A stretch of DNA of 64,000 nt, from the NCBI RefSeq assembly GCF_017875955.1, contig NZ_JAGINK010000001.1:1464001-1528000 (forward strand), written 5' to 3'. Origin of the DNA: Pseudomonas sp. BP8. GTDB lineage: Bacteria; Pseudomonadota; Gammaproteobacteria; Pseudomonadales; Pseudomonadaceae. Position 1 is the first letter of the stretch; each line of letters starts with the position of its first letter. Both the position numbers and the translations under genes were made by a program. Under the pieces are notes generated by a model. It saw only the letters and a program-made list of their open reading frames with translations. It did not search any database and was not told the origin of the DNA. Positions 1-9,593 of this stretch are shown piece after piece.

Positions 1-716
1 AGCGCCTCCGGACCACGGTCCAGGGCTTGCAGCAAGCGAGCGCGGAGCAATGTCGGGGCGATCTCACCGTTTTCAGGCGGATGTGCCTCGAGCAGGCTCA
101 ATGCCTCTTCGGCCTTGCCGTCCTGATTCAGCAGCAGCGCTTTGCCGAACACCAGTTGGCTGTTGTCTGGATACTTCACCAGCAGCCGCTCGAAACTTTG
201 CAGCAAGCCGTCGCGGGTGCTCTGGTCGGTTTCGGCGGCGGACAGCGCGAGGAAATCGAAGTGGGTGTCGCCCTGGCCCTGCAGGACCTTTTCCATGTAG
301 GCCATGGAGTCGTCGTAGCGTTCGGCGCGGGCCAGCTGGATGGCCGCAGCGCGCTGGGCATCGAGATTGTCCGGATCGTTGCGGGCCCAGATCAGGGCGG
401 TGTCGAGCGCGGGCTCGTCGGCGCCCAGATACTCAGCGATCCGGTAGGCCCGCTCGGAGACGGCAGGGTCCTGGGTTTTCTCGGCCTGGTCGACATAGTT
501 GGCCAGGGCGATATCGAAGCGGTTGCGCTGGCCGGCCAGCTCTGCCACCAACAAGCTGTAGAAGGTGTCCTGCTTGAATGATCCGTACACCACGGGCTTG
601 TCCTGCTCGGCCTTGGCCGCGTCGGCAACGGGCGTCTGGGCCTCGCTCTTCGGGGCCAGGCTCTGGCAGCCCTGGAGCAGGGCGAGGGTAAGCAGCAGTG
701 CGTAGGGTCTATTCAT
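1..716 (-). CDS. TPR-type lipoprotein (partial, runs off left edge)
   Basis: Reads leftward from an ATG at 716 with no stop before the window edge, so only about 238 N-terminal residues are visible. The start MNRPYALLLTLALLQGC is a lipoprotein signal peptide with a Cys at residue 17. The rest is helical and Ala/Leu-rich, with repeating segments such as ALIWARNDPDNLDAQRAAA that look like tetratricopeptide repeats. TPR lipoproteins of this kind lie next to hemA in pseudomonads and are probably envelope scaffolds. The gene is divergent from hemA across a 212-bp spacer. No SD is obvious before the ATG, but the signal peptide supports this start. The specific function is unknown. Confidence 0.8.
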   Translation of the reverse strand, partial: MNRPYALLLTLALLQGCQSLAPKSEAQTPVADAAKAEQDKPVVYGSFKQDTFYSLLVAELAGQRNRFDIALANYVDQAEKTQDPAVSERAYRIAEYLGADEPALDTALIWARNDPDNLDAQRAAAIQLARAERYDDSMAYMEKVLQGQGDTHFDFLALSAAETDQSTRDGLLQSFERLLVKYPDNSQLVFGKALLLNQDGKAEEALSLLEAHPPENGEIAPTLLRARLLQALDRGPEA

Positions 717-928
717 AAATGAGGTATAGAAGTGCTAACCGACGGTCGGAGCATGATGACACAAGCGCAGTGGCAAACCCACCTGCGCAGCCATGCTGTT
801 TATCAAGGGCCCGCGCGGCAGGCCGGTGTGGATTGCGCTGATCTATTACGACAATAGCGAACGGTGGTTGTTCTGAATCCTGCGAAGTAGGACAATTATC
901 GGCTTCACGTCACAACCAGCGACCTTGC

Positions 929-2206
929 ATGGCCTTTCTTGCACTTGGTATCAACCATAAGACTGCCTCGGTAGACGTACGCGAGCGCGTGGCGTTTACG
1001 CCCGAGCAGCTGGTCGATGCCCTGCAGCAGCTGTGTCGACTGACCGCCAGCCGTGAGGCGGCGATCCTGTCCACCTGCAACCGCAGCGAGCTTTATATAG
1101 AGCAGGACGAACTGGGCGCCGACGCCGTGTTGCAGTGGCTGGCCGCGTATCATCAGTTGAGTGTCGATGAACTGCGCGCCAGTGCCTATGTGCACGAAGA
1201 GCATGATGCGGTGCGGCACATGATGCGGGTTGCCTCCGGGCTCGACTCGCTGGTGCTCGGCGAGCCGCAGATTCTCGGCCAGATGAAATCGGCCTACGCC
1301 GTGGCCCGCGAGGCCGGAACCATCGGGCCTCTGCTCGGGCGCCTGTTCCAGGCCACCTTCAGTGCGGCCAAGCAGGTGCGTACCGACACCGCCATCGGTG
1401 AGAACCCGGTTTCGGTGGCGTTTGCTGCGGTCAGCCTGGCCAAGCAGATCTTCAGTGACCTGGGCCGCAGCCAGGCGTTGTTGATCGGTGCCGGCGAGAC
1501 CATCACCCTGGTCGCTCGCCACTTGCATGAACAAGGCGTGCGGCGCATCGTCGTGGCCAACCGGACCCTGGAGCGGGCGAGCACCCTTGCCGCGCAGTTT
1601 GGCGCGCATGCGGTGCTGCTGGCCGACATCCCCCAGGAGCTGGCCAGCAGCGATATCGTCATCAGTTCCACCGCCAGCCAGTTGCCGATCCTCGGCAAGG
1701 GCGCGGTCGAAAGCGCGCTGAAGCAGCGTCGGCACAAGCCGATCTTCATGGTCGACATCGCCGTGCCGCGCGACATCGAGCCGGAAGTCGGCGAGCTGGA
1801 CGATGTCTACCTGTACACCGTCGATGATCTGCACGATGTCGTCGCAGAAAACCTCAAGAGCCGCCAAGGCGCGGCTCAGGCTGCCGAAGAGCTGGTATCG
1901 GTGGGCGCCGAGGATTTCATGGTGCGCCTGCGCGAGCTGGCTGCGGTGGATGTGCTCAAGGCCTATCGCCAGCAAAGCGAGCGCCTGCGCGACGAAGAAC
2001 TGCAAAAGGCCCAGCGTCTGCTGGCCAACGGCGGCAACCCGGAAGAGGTGCTGGCCCAGTTGGCTCGCGGGCTGACCAATAAACTCCTGCATGCGCCCAG
2101 CGTGCAATTGAAAAAGCTCTCGGCCGAGGGCCGCGTCGATGCGCTGGCCATGGCCCAGGAACTCTTTGCCCTCAACGAGGGCTCCACGGACAAACCCCCG
2201 CAATGA
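929..2206 (+). CDS. hemA: Glutamyl-tRNA reductase
   Basis: The 425-residue product reduces glutamyl-tRNA(Glu) to glutamate-1-semialdehyde with NADPH, the first committed step of C5-pathway tetrapyrrole synthesis. The N-terminus [19 protein letters not shown] is typical, and the nucleophilic Cys50 lies in [10 protein letters not shown] Rossmann-type NADPH region follows around residues 180-260 ([18 protein letters not shown]), then a C-terminal helical dimerisation domain. Length is normal for the family. The last 4 bases overlap the prfA start (ATGA), indicating translational coupling. It opens the hemA-prfA-prmC-moeB-murI run. Confidence 0.97.
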   Translation: MAFLALGINHKTASVDVRERVAFTPEQLVDALQQLCRLTASREAAILSTCNRSELYIEQDELGADAVLQWLAAYHQLSVDELRASAYVHEEHDAVRHMMRVASGLDSLVLGEPQILGQMKSAYAVAREAGTIGPLLGRLFQATFSAAKQVRTDTAIGENPVSVAFAAVSLAKQIFSDLGRSQALLIGAGETITLVARHLHEQGVRRIVVANRTLERASTLAAQFGAHAVLLADIPQELASSDIVISSTASQLPILGKGAVESALKQRRHKPIFMVDIAVPRDIEPEVGELDDVYLYTVDDLHDVVAENLKSRQGAAQAAEELVSVGAEDFMVRLRELAAVDVLKAYRQQSERLRDEELQKAQRLLANGGNPEEVLAQLARGLTNKLLHAPSVQLKKLSAEGRVDALAMAQELFALNEGSTDKPPQ

Positions 2207-3285
2207 AAGCGTCGCTGCTGAACAAACTGGACACGCTCCAGGACCGCTTCGAGGAACTCACCGCCCTGCTGGGCGATGCCGAGGTCATTTCCGACCAGAC
2301 GCGTTTTCGCGCCTATTCGCGTGAATACGCCGAAGTCGAGCCGGTGATGACTGCCTATCAAGAGTGGCGCAAGGTGCAGGGCGACCTCGAGGGGGCCCAG
2401 GCGCTGCTCAAGGACAGCGATCCGGACATGCGTGAAATGGCCGTCGAGGAAGTCCGCGAAGCCAAAGAGCAACTGCTGGTGCTGGAGTCGCAGTTGCAGC
2501 GCATGCTGCTGCCCAAGGACCCCAACGACGGCCGCAACGTGTTCCTCGAAATCCGCGCCGGGACCGGCGGCGACGAAGCGGCGATCTTCTCCGGCGACCT
2601 GTTCCGCATGTATTCGCGCTATGCCGAGAAACGTGGCTGGCGGCTCGAGATCCTCTCCGAGAACGAAGGCGAACACGGCGGCTACAAAGAGATCATCGCC
2701 CGCGTCGAAGGCGACAATGTCTACGCCAAGCTCAAGTTCGAGTCGGGCGCGCACCGTGTCCAGCGCGTGCCGGAGACTGAATCGCAGGGCCGCATCCATA
2801 CCTCGGCATGCACCGTGGCGGTGCTGCCCGAGCCTGATGAACAGGTGGCGATCGAGATCAATCCGGCCGACCTGCGCGTCGACACCTACCGCGCATCCGG
2901 CGCGGGCGGTCAGCACATCAACAAGACCGACTCGGCGATCCGCATCACGCACTTGCCGACCGGTATCGTCGTCGAGTGCCAGGAAGAGCGCTCGCAGCAC
3001 AAGAACCGTGCTCGCGCCATGTCCTGGCTGTCGGCCAAGCTCAATGACATCCAGACCAGCGCCGCGCAGAACGCCATCGCCAGCGAACGCAAGCTGCTGG
3101 TCGGCTCGGGCGATCGTTCCGAGCGCATCCGCACCTACAACTATCCACAGGGGCGGGTCACCGACCACCGGGTCAACCTGACTCTGTACTCCCTCGACGA
3201 TATCCTCGCCGGTGGCGTCGATGCCGTGATCGAACCTTTGCTGGCTGAATATCAGGCCGACCAACTGGCGGCCCTGGGGGATTAA
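2203..3285 (+). CDS. prfA: Peptide chain release factor 1
   Basis: The 360-residue RF1 terminates translation at UAA and UAG. The peptidyl-tRNA hydrolysis motif GGQ is at residues 235-237 ([15 protein letters not shown]). The stop-codon recognition tripeptide of the PxT class is PET at residues 190-192, in [15 protein letters not shown]. coli has PAT there. The N-terminal coiled domain and the length are standard. Its start overlaps hemA by 4 bp and its stop overlaps the prmC ATG by one base (TAATG). Position directly before its own methyltransferase prmC is the classical arrangement. Confidence 0.97.
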   Translation: MKASLLNKLDTLQDRFEELTALLGDAEVISDQTRFRAYSREYAEVEPVMTAYQEWRKVQGDLEGAQALLKDSDPDMREMAVEEVREAKEQLLVLESQLQRMLLPKDPNDGRNVFLEIRAGTGGDEAAIFSGDLFRMYSRYAEKRGWRLEILSENEGEHGGYKEIIARVEGDNVYAKLKFESGAHRVQRVPETESQGRIHTSACTVAVLPEPDEQVAIEINPADLRVDTYRASGAGGQHINKTDSAIRITHLPTGIVVECQEERSQHKNRARAMSWLSAKLNDIQTSAAQNAIASERKLLVGSGDRSERIRTYNYPQGRVTDHRVNLTLYSLDDILAGGVDAVIEPLLAEYQADQLAALGD

Positions 3286-4115
3286 TGACCATCATCGCCA
3301 GCCTGCTGCGCAATGCGCAGTTGCCGGATTCGCCGACTGAACGGCTGGACGCCGAATTGCTCCTGGCTGCGGCCCTTGGCAAGTCGCGCAGCTACCTGCA
3401 CACCTGGCCCGAGCGGATCGTCAGCAGCGAGGCTGCGCAGTGCTTCGCCGATTTCCTGGCGCGCCGCCGTGCCGGCGAACCGGTCGCCTACATTCTTGGT
3501 CAGCAGGGGTTCTGGAAGCTCGACCTGGAAGTGGCACCGCACACCTTGATCCCGCGGCCAGATACCGAACTGCTGGTGGAAACCGCGCTTGAACTGCAAG
3601 CGGCGACCCCGGCACGCTTGCTCGACCTGGGTACCGGCACCGGCGCCATCGCCCTGGCCCTGGCCAGCGAGCGGCCGGCCTGGCAGGTCCTGGCGGTGGA
3701 CCGCATCGAGGAGGCCGTGGCCCTGGCCGAGCGCAATCGCCTGCGCCTGCAGTTGGGCAATGTCCAGGTGCGCGTCAGCCATTGGTATGACAGCCTGGTC
3801 GGCGAGCGCTTTGACATGATCCTGAGTAACCCGCCGTACATCCGTAGTGAAGACCCGCATCTGGTCGCCGGCGACGTGCGCTTTGAACCGAGCAGTGCGC
3901 TGGTGGCCGGCGCAGATGGCCTGGACGATTTGCGGGTCATCATCGCCCAGGCGCCGCAACACCTGTTGCCCGGCGGCTGGCTGCTGCTGGAGCACGGTTA
4001 TGACCAGGCGCCAGCGGTGCGCGAACTGCTCAGCCAGCGCGGTTTCAGCGCGGTCTCGAGCCGCATCGACCTCGGCGGTCATCAACGGATTTCGCTGGGG
4101 CGCCTGGCATGCTGA
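3285..4115 (+). CDS. prmC: Release factor glutamine methyltransferase PrmC
   Basis: A 276-residue class I SAM methyltransferase that N5-methylates the Gln of the GGQ motif in release factors. The SAM-binding motif LDLGTGTGAIALALA lies around residues 113-127, and the catalytic NPPY is at 182-185. The N-terminal substrate-binding domain contains GEPVAYILGQ. The ATG at 3285 shares its first base with the prfA stop codon, so the two are tightly coupled. The 3' end overlaps moeB by 7 bp. Confidence 0.96.
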   Translation: MTIIASLLRNAQLPDSPTERLDAELLLAAALGKSRSYLHTWPERIVSSEAAQCFADFLARRRAGEPVAYILGQQGFWKLDLEVAPHTLIPRPDTELLVETALELQAATPARLLDLGTGTGAIALALASERPAWQVLAVDRIEEAVALAERNRLRLQLGNVQVRVSHWYDSLVGERFDMILSNPPYIRSEDPHLVAGDVRFEPSSALVAGADGLDDLRVIIAQAPQHLLPGGWLLLEHGYDQAPAVRELLSQRGFSAVSSRIDLGGHQRISLGRLAC

Positions 4116-4864
4116 GTGATCAGGAGCTGTTGCGCTACAGCCGCCAGGTGCTGCTGTCGCAGGTGGACATCGACGGCCAGTTGCGGCTCAAGCAGAGCAA
4201 GGCGCTGGTGGTCGGGGTCGGCGGGCTGGGTTCGCCAGTGGCCCTCTACCTGGCAGCGGCCGGTGTCGGCGAGTTGCACCTGGCTGACTTCGACACGGTC
4301 GACCTGACCAACCTGCAACGGCAGATCATTCATGACAGCGACAGCGTCGGCCTGGCCAAGGTCGACTCGGCGATCAAGCGTCTGCAGGCGATCAATCCCG
4401 AGATCAGCCTGGTCGCCCATCGCCAGGCACTGGACGAAGATTCGTTGGCTGCTGCGGTGGCAGCGGTCGATCTGGTGCTGGACTGCTCGGACAACTTCAG
4501 CACCCGTGAGGCGGTCAACGCTGCTTGCTTTGCCAACGGCAAGCCGCTGGTCAGTGGTGCGGCGATTCGCCTCGAGGGTCAGCTGTCGGTGTTCGACCCT
4601 CGGCGCGACAGCAGCCCCTGCTACCACTGCCTGTATGGCCATGGCAGCGAGGCCGAGCTGACCTGCAGCGAGGCAGGGGTGATCGGCCCGCTGGTCGGCC
4701 TGGTGGGCAGCCTGCAAGCGCTGGAAGCCTTGAAGCTGCTGGCCGGCTTCGGCGAGCCGCTGGTGGGGCGGTTGTTGTTGATTGATGCCTTGACCACACG
4801 CATGCGCGAACTGCGGGTCAAGCGCGACCCTGCCTGCCCGGTATGCAGCCATCGCCATGGCTGA
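4109..4864 (+). CDS. moeB: Molybdopterin-synthase adenylyltransferase
   Basis: A 251-residue ThiF/MoeB/HesA family E1-like protein. It adenylates the C-terminal glycine of the MoaD small subunit during molybdenum cofactor synthesis. The ATP-binding GVGGLGSP motif is at about residues 36-43, followed by [14 protein letters not shown], which is typical of the family. Paired cysteines (PCYHC near the middle, CPVC at the C-terminus) fit the structural zinc site. Starts inside prmC and overlaps murI by 8 bp, so it is translated as part of the same operon. Confidence 0.93.
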   Translation: MLSDQELLRYSRQVLLSQVDIDGQLRLKQSKALVVGVGGLGSPVALYLAAAGVGELHLADFDTVDLTNLQRQIIHDSDSVGLAKVDSAIKRLQAINPEISLVAHRQALDEDSLAAAVAAVDLVLDCSDNFSTREAVNAACFANGKPLVSGAAIRLEGQLSVFDPRRDSSPCYHCLYGHGSEAELTCSEAGVIGPLVGLVGSLQALEALKLLAGFGEPLVGRLLLIDALTTRMRELRVKRDPACPVCSHRHG

Positions 4865-5654
4865 TCGTTCGGCGCCGATAGGCGTGATGGATTCGGGGGT
4901 CGGCGGTTTGTCGGTACTTGCCGAAATCCAGCGCCTGCTGCCCAACGAGTCGTTGCTGTACGTGGCCGACAGCGGTCATGTGCCTTACGGCGAGAAGTCC
5001 CCTGACTACATTCGTCAGCGCTTGCGGCATATTGCCGAGTTCTTCCAGCAGCAGGGCGCCAAGGCCATGGTGCTGGCCTGCAATACCGCCACCGTGGCGG
5101 CAGTCGCCGATCTGCGCGAGCGCTACCCGCAGTGGCCACTGGTGGGCATGGAGCCGGCGGTCAAACCGGCTGCGGCCGCGACCCGTTCGGGTGTGGTCGG
5201 TGTACTGGCCACTACCGGCACCTTGCAGAGCGCCAAGTTCGCCGCCTTGCTCGATCGCTTCGCCAACGATGTGCGGGTGATCACCCAGCCGTGCCCCGGC
5301 CTGGTCGAGCGCATCGAGGCCGGCGACCTGGTCAGCCCGCAGTTGCGTCAGCTGCTGGCCGGCTACGTTCAGCCGCTGCTGAGCGCTGGCTGTGACACGC
5401 TGATCCTTGGCTGCACGCACTATCCGTTCTTGCGTCCGCTGTTGGCTGAAATGGTGCCTGCCGACGTGGCAATCATCGATACCGGTGCGGCGGTGGCGCG
5501 GCAACTGCAACGGTTGCTGGCCGAGCGCAACTTGCTGGCGGATGGTCCGGCCCGCGAGAGCGCATTCTGGAGCAGTGCTGATCCGGAAAATCTGAGAAAA
5601 ATCCTACCTTTGCTGTGGAAGATGTCCGACAGTGTGCAAAGCTTCAAAGTGTAA
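4857..5654 (+). CDS. murI: Glutamate racemase
   Basis: A 265-residue cofactor-independent racemase producing D-glutamate for peptidoglycan. The N-terminal motif [10 protein letters not shown] is diagnostic. The two catalytic cysteines are in VLACNTATV (Cys75) and LGCTHYPFL, in the second half. VPYGEK, the conserved substrate-site loop, is also present. Start overlaps moeB. It closes the hemA operon; about 115 bp of AT-richer sequence separates it from the next gene, which has its own SD. Confidence 0.96.
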   Translation: MADRSAPIGVMDSGVGGLSVLAEIQRLLPNESLLYVADSGHVPYGEKSPDYIRQRLRHIAEFFQQQGAKAMVLACNTATVAAVADLRERYPQWPLVGMEPAVKPAAAATRSGVVGVLATTGTLQSAKFAALLDRFANDVRVITQPCPGLVERIEAGDLVSPQLRQLLAGYVQPLLSAGCDTLILGCTHYPFLRPLLAEMVPADVAIIDTGAAVARQLQRLLAERNLLADGPARESAFWSSADPENLRKILPLLWKMSDSVQSFKV

Positions 5655-5770
5655 AAAAATCGTGAAATTCTACGCGTGAAGCTGAACTATCGTACTACTG
5701 CCGATTTCTATTGATTTGCCTGTGAGGGCAACAACAACTAACAACAGCATTAGGAAAAAGGACGTTTCTC

Positions 5771-6289
5771 ATGAAGAAACTGCTTGGCTTGGTGGCGGCT
5801 GCCGCCTTATCCGTGGGGCAACTCAGTGCGGCGCACGCGGCAGATGTTTCGTTATCCGTGGGGCAGACCGGTGACTCCACCATGGTCTACCGGCTGGGTC
5901 TGCAATCGAATTGGGATGCCAGTTGGTGGCAGACCAGTGTCGGCCGTCTCACCGGTTACTGGGATGGCGCCTACACCTACTGGGATGGAGATCAGACCGC
6001 GAGCAATCACAGCTTGTCGTTTGCACCGGTGTTCGTCTATGAGTTTGCCGGGGACTCGGTCAAACCCTATATCGAAGCGGGTATCGGCGTTGCTGCGTTC
6101 TCCAGTACCGAGCTTGAGAGCAATGAGCTGGGCTCGTCGTTCCAGTTCGAGGACCGCATCGGCTTCGGCCTGCGCTTTGCCGGCGGGCATGAGCTAGGCG
6201 TACGGGCTATCCACTATTCCAATGCGGGCATCAAGCAGCCTAATGACGGTGTAGAGAGCTACTCCCTGCATTACCGCATGGCGCTTTGA
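5771..6289 (+). CDS. pagL: Lipid A 3-O-deacylase (PagL family)
   Basis: A 172-residue outer-membrane beta-barrel with an N-terminal signal peptide (likely cleavage after AHA, residue 23) and a C-terminal aromatic-rich strand. PagL removes the 3-O-linked acyl chain from lipid A. The expected catalytic triad is visible as His148, Ser150 and Glu162 within IHYSNAGIKQPNDGVE. The length matches the PagL family. ATG at 5771 follows a GGAAAAAGGA stretch. The symbol is by family resemblance. Confidence 0.88.
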   Translation: MKKLLGLVAAAALSVGQLSAAHAADVSLSVGQTGDSTMVYRLGLQSNWDASWWQTSVGRLTGYWDGAYTYWDGDQTASNHSLSFAPVFVYEFAGDSVKPYIEAGIGVAAFSSTELESNELGSSFQFEDRIGFGLRFAGGHELGVRAIHYSNAGIKQPNDGVESYSLHYRMAL

Positions 6290-6360
6290 GGCGATCGCCG
6301 CTGATACCAGCCTTCACAGTGCTGTGAAGTTACTGTTGGCTTGAGCCTGCTGGGGCCGCT

Positions 6361-6546
6361 TTGCGGCCCTTTCCGACCGGTCCGGTGTCCCGGCGAGGCC
6401 GCTCCCGCAAGTACTTCGCGTCTGCCTTGAATGCGGCGCATACCCTGTAGGAGCGGGCTTGTCCCGCGAAACCGGCGAAGCCGGTGCCATCCCCCACGGT
6501 GGCTGGGCTGGCCTCTTCGCGGGCCAAGTCGGATCGCCGCACCGCT
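6361..6546. repeat. REP cluster between pagL and the SDR gene
   Basis: Contains a forward REP around 6446-6488 (GTAGGAGCGGGCTTGTCCCG followed by ACCGGCGAAGCCGGT) and an inverted REP around 6503-6545. The inverted one carries the variant tail AAGTCGGATCGCCGCACCGC. It fills the gap between convergent genes and can fold into a long hairpin. The same variant tail interrupts a REP at about 55210-55232. Confidence 0.8.
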
Positions 6547-6566
6547 TGAACGCAGGGTCTGCTGGC

Positions 6567-7265
6567 TCAGCGTGGCAGCGGCCAGAGGCTGTTCAGGCTC
6601 AAGGCCTCCAGCACCAGCTCCGGTTCGCGTTGGGCCAAGCTGCTCAGCAGTTCATGGGCGGCACTCTGCGGCGTCCACGGTTCAGGTATCGCCTGGGCCA
6701 GCGTGACCGGCGCTTTCAGTGACTGCGGCGCCACCAGCGTCAGATCGATACCTAGCGCCTGTAGCACCGGACGCTGCTCGCGGAACCAGTGCGGTGGGCT
6801 GTTGGCCCCACTCAAAGGCTGGTTCGGCTCATGCAACTGCATCGCCGAATGCCGACTGAGGATCGCCAGCACCTGCGGCATGTTGCCCTCGGCCAGCAAC
6901 GGCAACGCCGCAGCGAGGCAGTGCGCGCTGGCCTGCAGGTTGCTGGTGACAATCGCTTGGAACACGTCTGTGGCGGGCACGTCGTCTGCCAGGTAATCGC
7001 AGGTGCCGGCATTGATGATCAAACCGTCCAGCCCGGCCCAGGCAGCCTGCAGTTGCTCGGCGGCCACGGCTGCCTGATTCTGCTCATTCAGCCGCCACGC
7101 CAGGCGTAGCAAGCGCTCGCCATGCTGATGGGCCAATTGCGCGAGTTGTGGGCTGTCCCTGCCACTGGCAGCCACTTGGTGGCCCTGTTCGAGTAATCCG
7201 GCCACGAGCGCAAGACCTAATCCATTGGTCGCTCCTGTGATCCAGAACCTACGTGAGTTTTGCAA
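6567..7265 (-). CDS. SDR-family protein lacking the YxxxK motif
   Basis: A 232-residue Rossmann-fold protein of the short-chain dehydrogenase family. The cofactor motif TGATNGLG is at about residues 10-17 and IINAG near residue 85. The Ser region is present (AILSRHSAM), but where YxxxK should follow the sequence reads PLSGANSPPHW. The only Tyr in the protein is in CDYLADD, so classical SDR catalysis is unlikely. The start is a TTG at 7265 with a good AGAAGGA SD six bases upstream, inside the 3' end of the photolyase gene (49-bp overlap). It is the last gene of the leftward operon and may bind NAD(P) without reducing a substrate. Confidence 0.85.
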   Translation of the reverse strand: MQNSRRFWITGATNGLGLALVAGLLEQGHQVAASGRDSPQLAQLAHQHGERLLRLAWRLNEQNQAAVAAEQLQAAWAGLDGLIINAGTCDYLADDVPATDVFQAIVTSNLQASAHCLAAALPLLAEGNMPQVLAILSRHSAMQLHEPNQPLSGANSPPHWFREQRPVLQALGIDLTLVAPQSLKAPVTLAQAIPEPWTPQSAAHELLSSLAQREPELVLEALSLNSLWPLPR

Positions 7266-8704
7266 GGTGCATCCTTCTGCTCCTGCCAGTCGGACAGCCC
7301 TTTGAAGGCTGCCAAGGCGCGCTGGCGACTACGTGCGAGATCGACGATCGGGCTCGGGTATGAATATGTAGCAAAAAGATCGGCAGATTTCACCGGTAGA
7401 TGAATAGATTTTTCATCAAGCGCCTTCAATTCCGGTAACCAATGACGAATGAAGCGACCCTTGGGGTCAAAGCGCTGTGACTGCGTGACGGGGTTAAATA
7501 TCCTGAAATAGGGCACTGAATCGGTTCCGGTAGAGGCACTCCATTGCCAGCCGCCGTTATTGGCAGCCAGATCACCGTCGATCAGATGCCGCATGAAGTG
7601 CCGCTCGCCGAGACGCCAGTCGATCAATAGATTCTTGCTCAGGAACATCGCAACGATCATCCGCAGGCGATTATGCATCCAGCCGGTTTCGAGCAGCTGG
7701 CGCATGGCGGCATCGATCAGGGGGAAGCCGGTGCGGCCTTCTTGCCAGGCTTTGAAGTCCTGCGGTGCGTCGCGCCAGGGCAGGGCATCGGTGTGTGCAC
7801 GGAACGGGCGATGGCGGGACACCTGTGGATAACCCACCAGAATGTGCTTGTAGAACTCGCGCCAGAGCAGCTCGTTGATCCAGGTCTGAACGCCGACGCT
7901 GCCGCTGTCGAACTCGCCGCGGTTGGCCGACAGTGCAGCGTGCAGGCACTGACGCGGGGAGATCACCCCGGCAGCCAGGTAAGCCGAAAGCTGGCTGGTA
8001 CCGGGCTCGGCCGGCAGGTCGCGTAATTGCAGGTAGTCGTCGATCGCATCATCGATGAAAACAGCCAGCCGCCGCTGTGCCTCGGCTTCGCCTGCGGGCC
8101 AGTGGTCACGCAAGGCGCGTGGTGGTTGCTCGAAACCGTCGATGCGCTGAGGAATGGGGTCGCTGGCAATGGGCTGCGCCGCCTGCGCTTTGACCTTGGG
8201 CGCCAAGCCCGGCAAACCGTGGTGCAGCCGATCGAGGCAGGCGCGCTTGAATTGGCCGAACACCTGGAAGTACTGGCCACTGCGTGTCAGCACGCTACCC
8301 GGCGGCAGCAACAGCTGGTCGAGGTAGCTATGGGTGCTGATCGAGGATTGCTCAAGCAGGGCAACGGTCGCGTCATCACGGCGCTGTTCGTTGATGCCGT
8401 ATTCCTCGTTCCAGTGCACCGCCTGGACCTGATGCGTGCGGCAGACCTCCAGCAGTACCTGCGGCACGTCGTGCCAAGTGTCTGTTTCGCGGATCAGCAA
8501 CGGTATGTTCAGCTGCTCCAGTGACTGGCGCAGCTCGCGCAGGTTGCGCAGCCAGAAGTCGACTTTGCACGGCGCATCGTCATGGCTCAGCCATTGTCCC
8601 GGGCTGGCGATCCAGATGGCCAGGGTCGGGCCACGTTCGCACGCGGCGCTCAAGGCGGTGTTGTCATCGATGCGCAGGTCGCTGCGCAGCCAGATCAATT
8701 GCAT
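7217..8704 (-). CDS. phrB: Deoxyribodipyrimidine photolyase
   Basis: A 495-residue class I CPD photolyase/cryptochrome-family flavoprotein. Such enzymes repair cyclobutane pyrimidine dimers with blue light, FADH- and an antenna chromophore. The N-terminal alpha/beta antenna domain begins MQLIWLRSDLRIDDNTAL. The C-terminal FAD domain contains WMHNRLRM, DWRLGERHFMRHLIDGD and NNGGWQW. I chose the ATG at 8704; a longer in-frame extension to 8818 has no family resemblance. It lies in one operon between a MerR/LitR-type regulator and an SDR protein, consistent with light induction. Confidence 0.94.
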   Translation of the reverse strand: MQLIWLRSDLRIDDNTALSAACERGPTLAIWIASPGQWLSHDDAPCKVDFWLRNLRELRQSLEQLNIPLLIRETDTWHDVPQVLLEVCRTHQVQAVHWNEEYGINEQRRDDATVALLEQSSISTHSYLDQLLLPPGSVLTRSGQYFQVFGQFKRACLDRLHHGLPGLAPKVKAQAAQPIASDPIPQRIDGFEQPPRALRDHWPAGEAEAQRRLAVFIDDAIDDYLQLRDLPAEPGTSQLSAYLAAGVISPRQCLHAALSANRGEFDSGSVGVQTWINELLWREFYKHILVGYPQVSRHRPFRAHTDALPWRDAPQDFKAWQEGRTGFPLIDAAMRQLLETGWMHNRLRMIVAMFLSKNLLIDWRLGERHFMRHLIDGDLAANNGGWQWSASTGTDSVPYFRIFNPVTQSQRFDPKGRFIRHWLPELKALDEKSIHLPVKSADLFATYSYPSPIVDLARSRQRALAAFKGLSDWQEQKDAPCKTHVGSGSQERPMD

Positions 8705-8732
8705 GAAGATTTCATCTCTACAGGTGTCACTG

Positions 8733-9593
8733 TCATTGCTGCAGAAGGCGCAAGGCAGCCTGGGGGGTATCGAACACGTACAGCTCGGCCAATCCGAAGG
8801 CGTGCAGCTGGGCTTCATGCAAGGAAACCGTCTCGCCGCCCAGCAGTTTCAACCCCGGAATGCCTTGCAGGGTGCGCTCCAGCTGCGGCGCGTCGATGCG
8901 GGGGCCCAGTTGCAGTAACAGCGCGCGTGGTTGCAGCTGGTTGACGGCGCGGATCAACTGCGCGCCGCTGACCGGCTGCTCGAGGATCTCGACCGGGTAG
9001 CCGCTGCTGGTCAGTAGCCAGGCGCAGAGCCACAGCTGGGCATCGAAGCTGCGTTCGCTGTCGACCGCCAGCAGCACGGCAGCGCCCTGCAGTTGCTGGT
9101 TATCGTGGTAGACCCGGGCACCGAGCTTGCTGCGTAGCCAGGCGTGGAAAAACGCCTGTTCCAGGCGTGCGTTGAAGTGGCTCTGCCAGCGCCGCGCAAG
9201 ACTCTGCAGCAACGGCAGCAGCAGTTGCTCGCAGAGGGTGATCGCCGGATACAGCGCCATCGCCTGATTGAGCTGCTGGTCGAGGGCGCGCTGGGACAGG
9301 CTGCCGATCGCGTCGACAAGGGCGTGCTCACGGGGCTGCCAATCGCCTTTGGGGGCGTTGCTCGGTGCCCGCTCCAGCAGCTCGCGCACCTGGCCCACCG
9401 ACGCACCGCGCTCCAGCCAACTGAGAATGGCCTGGACCCGCTCTACCTGTTCCAGTGGATACAAACGGTGCCCTTTTGGCGTGCGCTGAGGCTTGAGCAG
9501 GCCATAGCGACGCTCCCAGGCACGCAAGGTGACCGGGTTGACCCCGGTGCGGCGCGCCAGTTCGCCGATGGGCAGGAGAGTTTCAGACTGCAT
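8733..9593 (-). CDS. MerR-family regulator, class II LitR-like photosensory type
   Basis: A 286-residue protein with an N-terminal MerR winged helix (IGELARRTGVNPVTLRAWE, then RRYGLLKPQRTPKGHRLY). A C-terminal helical plus Rossmann-like region resembles the CarH/LitR sensor half. The cobalamin-ligating motif of CarH (E/DxHxxG) is not seen at the expected place, which reads AVDSERSFDAQLWL. This is what class II LitR proteins such as P. putida PplR1 look like; they act with a separate LOV photosensor. Adjacent to and cotranscribed with the photolyase gene. Its start overlaps the upstream DUF523 gene by 11 bp. Confidence 0.85.
   Translation of the reverse strand: MQSETLLPIGELARRTGVNPVTLRAWERRYGLLKPQRTPKGHRLYPLEQVERVQAILSWLERGASVGQVRELLERAPSNAPKGDWQPREHALVDAIGSLSQRALDQQLNQAMALYPAITLCEQLLLPLLQSLARRWQSHFNARLEQAFFHAWLRSKLGARVYHDNQQLQGAAVLLAVDSERSFDAQLWLCAWLLTSSGYPVEILEQPVSGAQLIRAVNQLQPRALLLQLGPRIDAPQLERTLQGIPGLKLLGGETVSLHEAQLHAFGLAELYVFDTPQAALRLLQQ

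Noticed and set aside
905..2203. A 432-codon open frame antisense to hemA
   Set aside because: Shadow of hemA, with composition typical of antisense reading and no SD.
8705..8818. N-terminal extension of the photolyase frame
   Set aside because: The extra 38 residues do not resemble photolyases; the ATG at 8704 gives the normal N-terminus.
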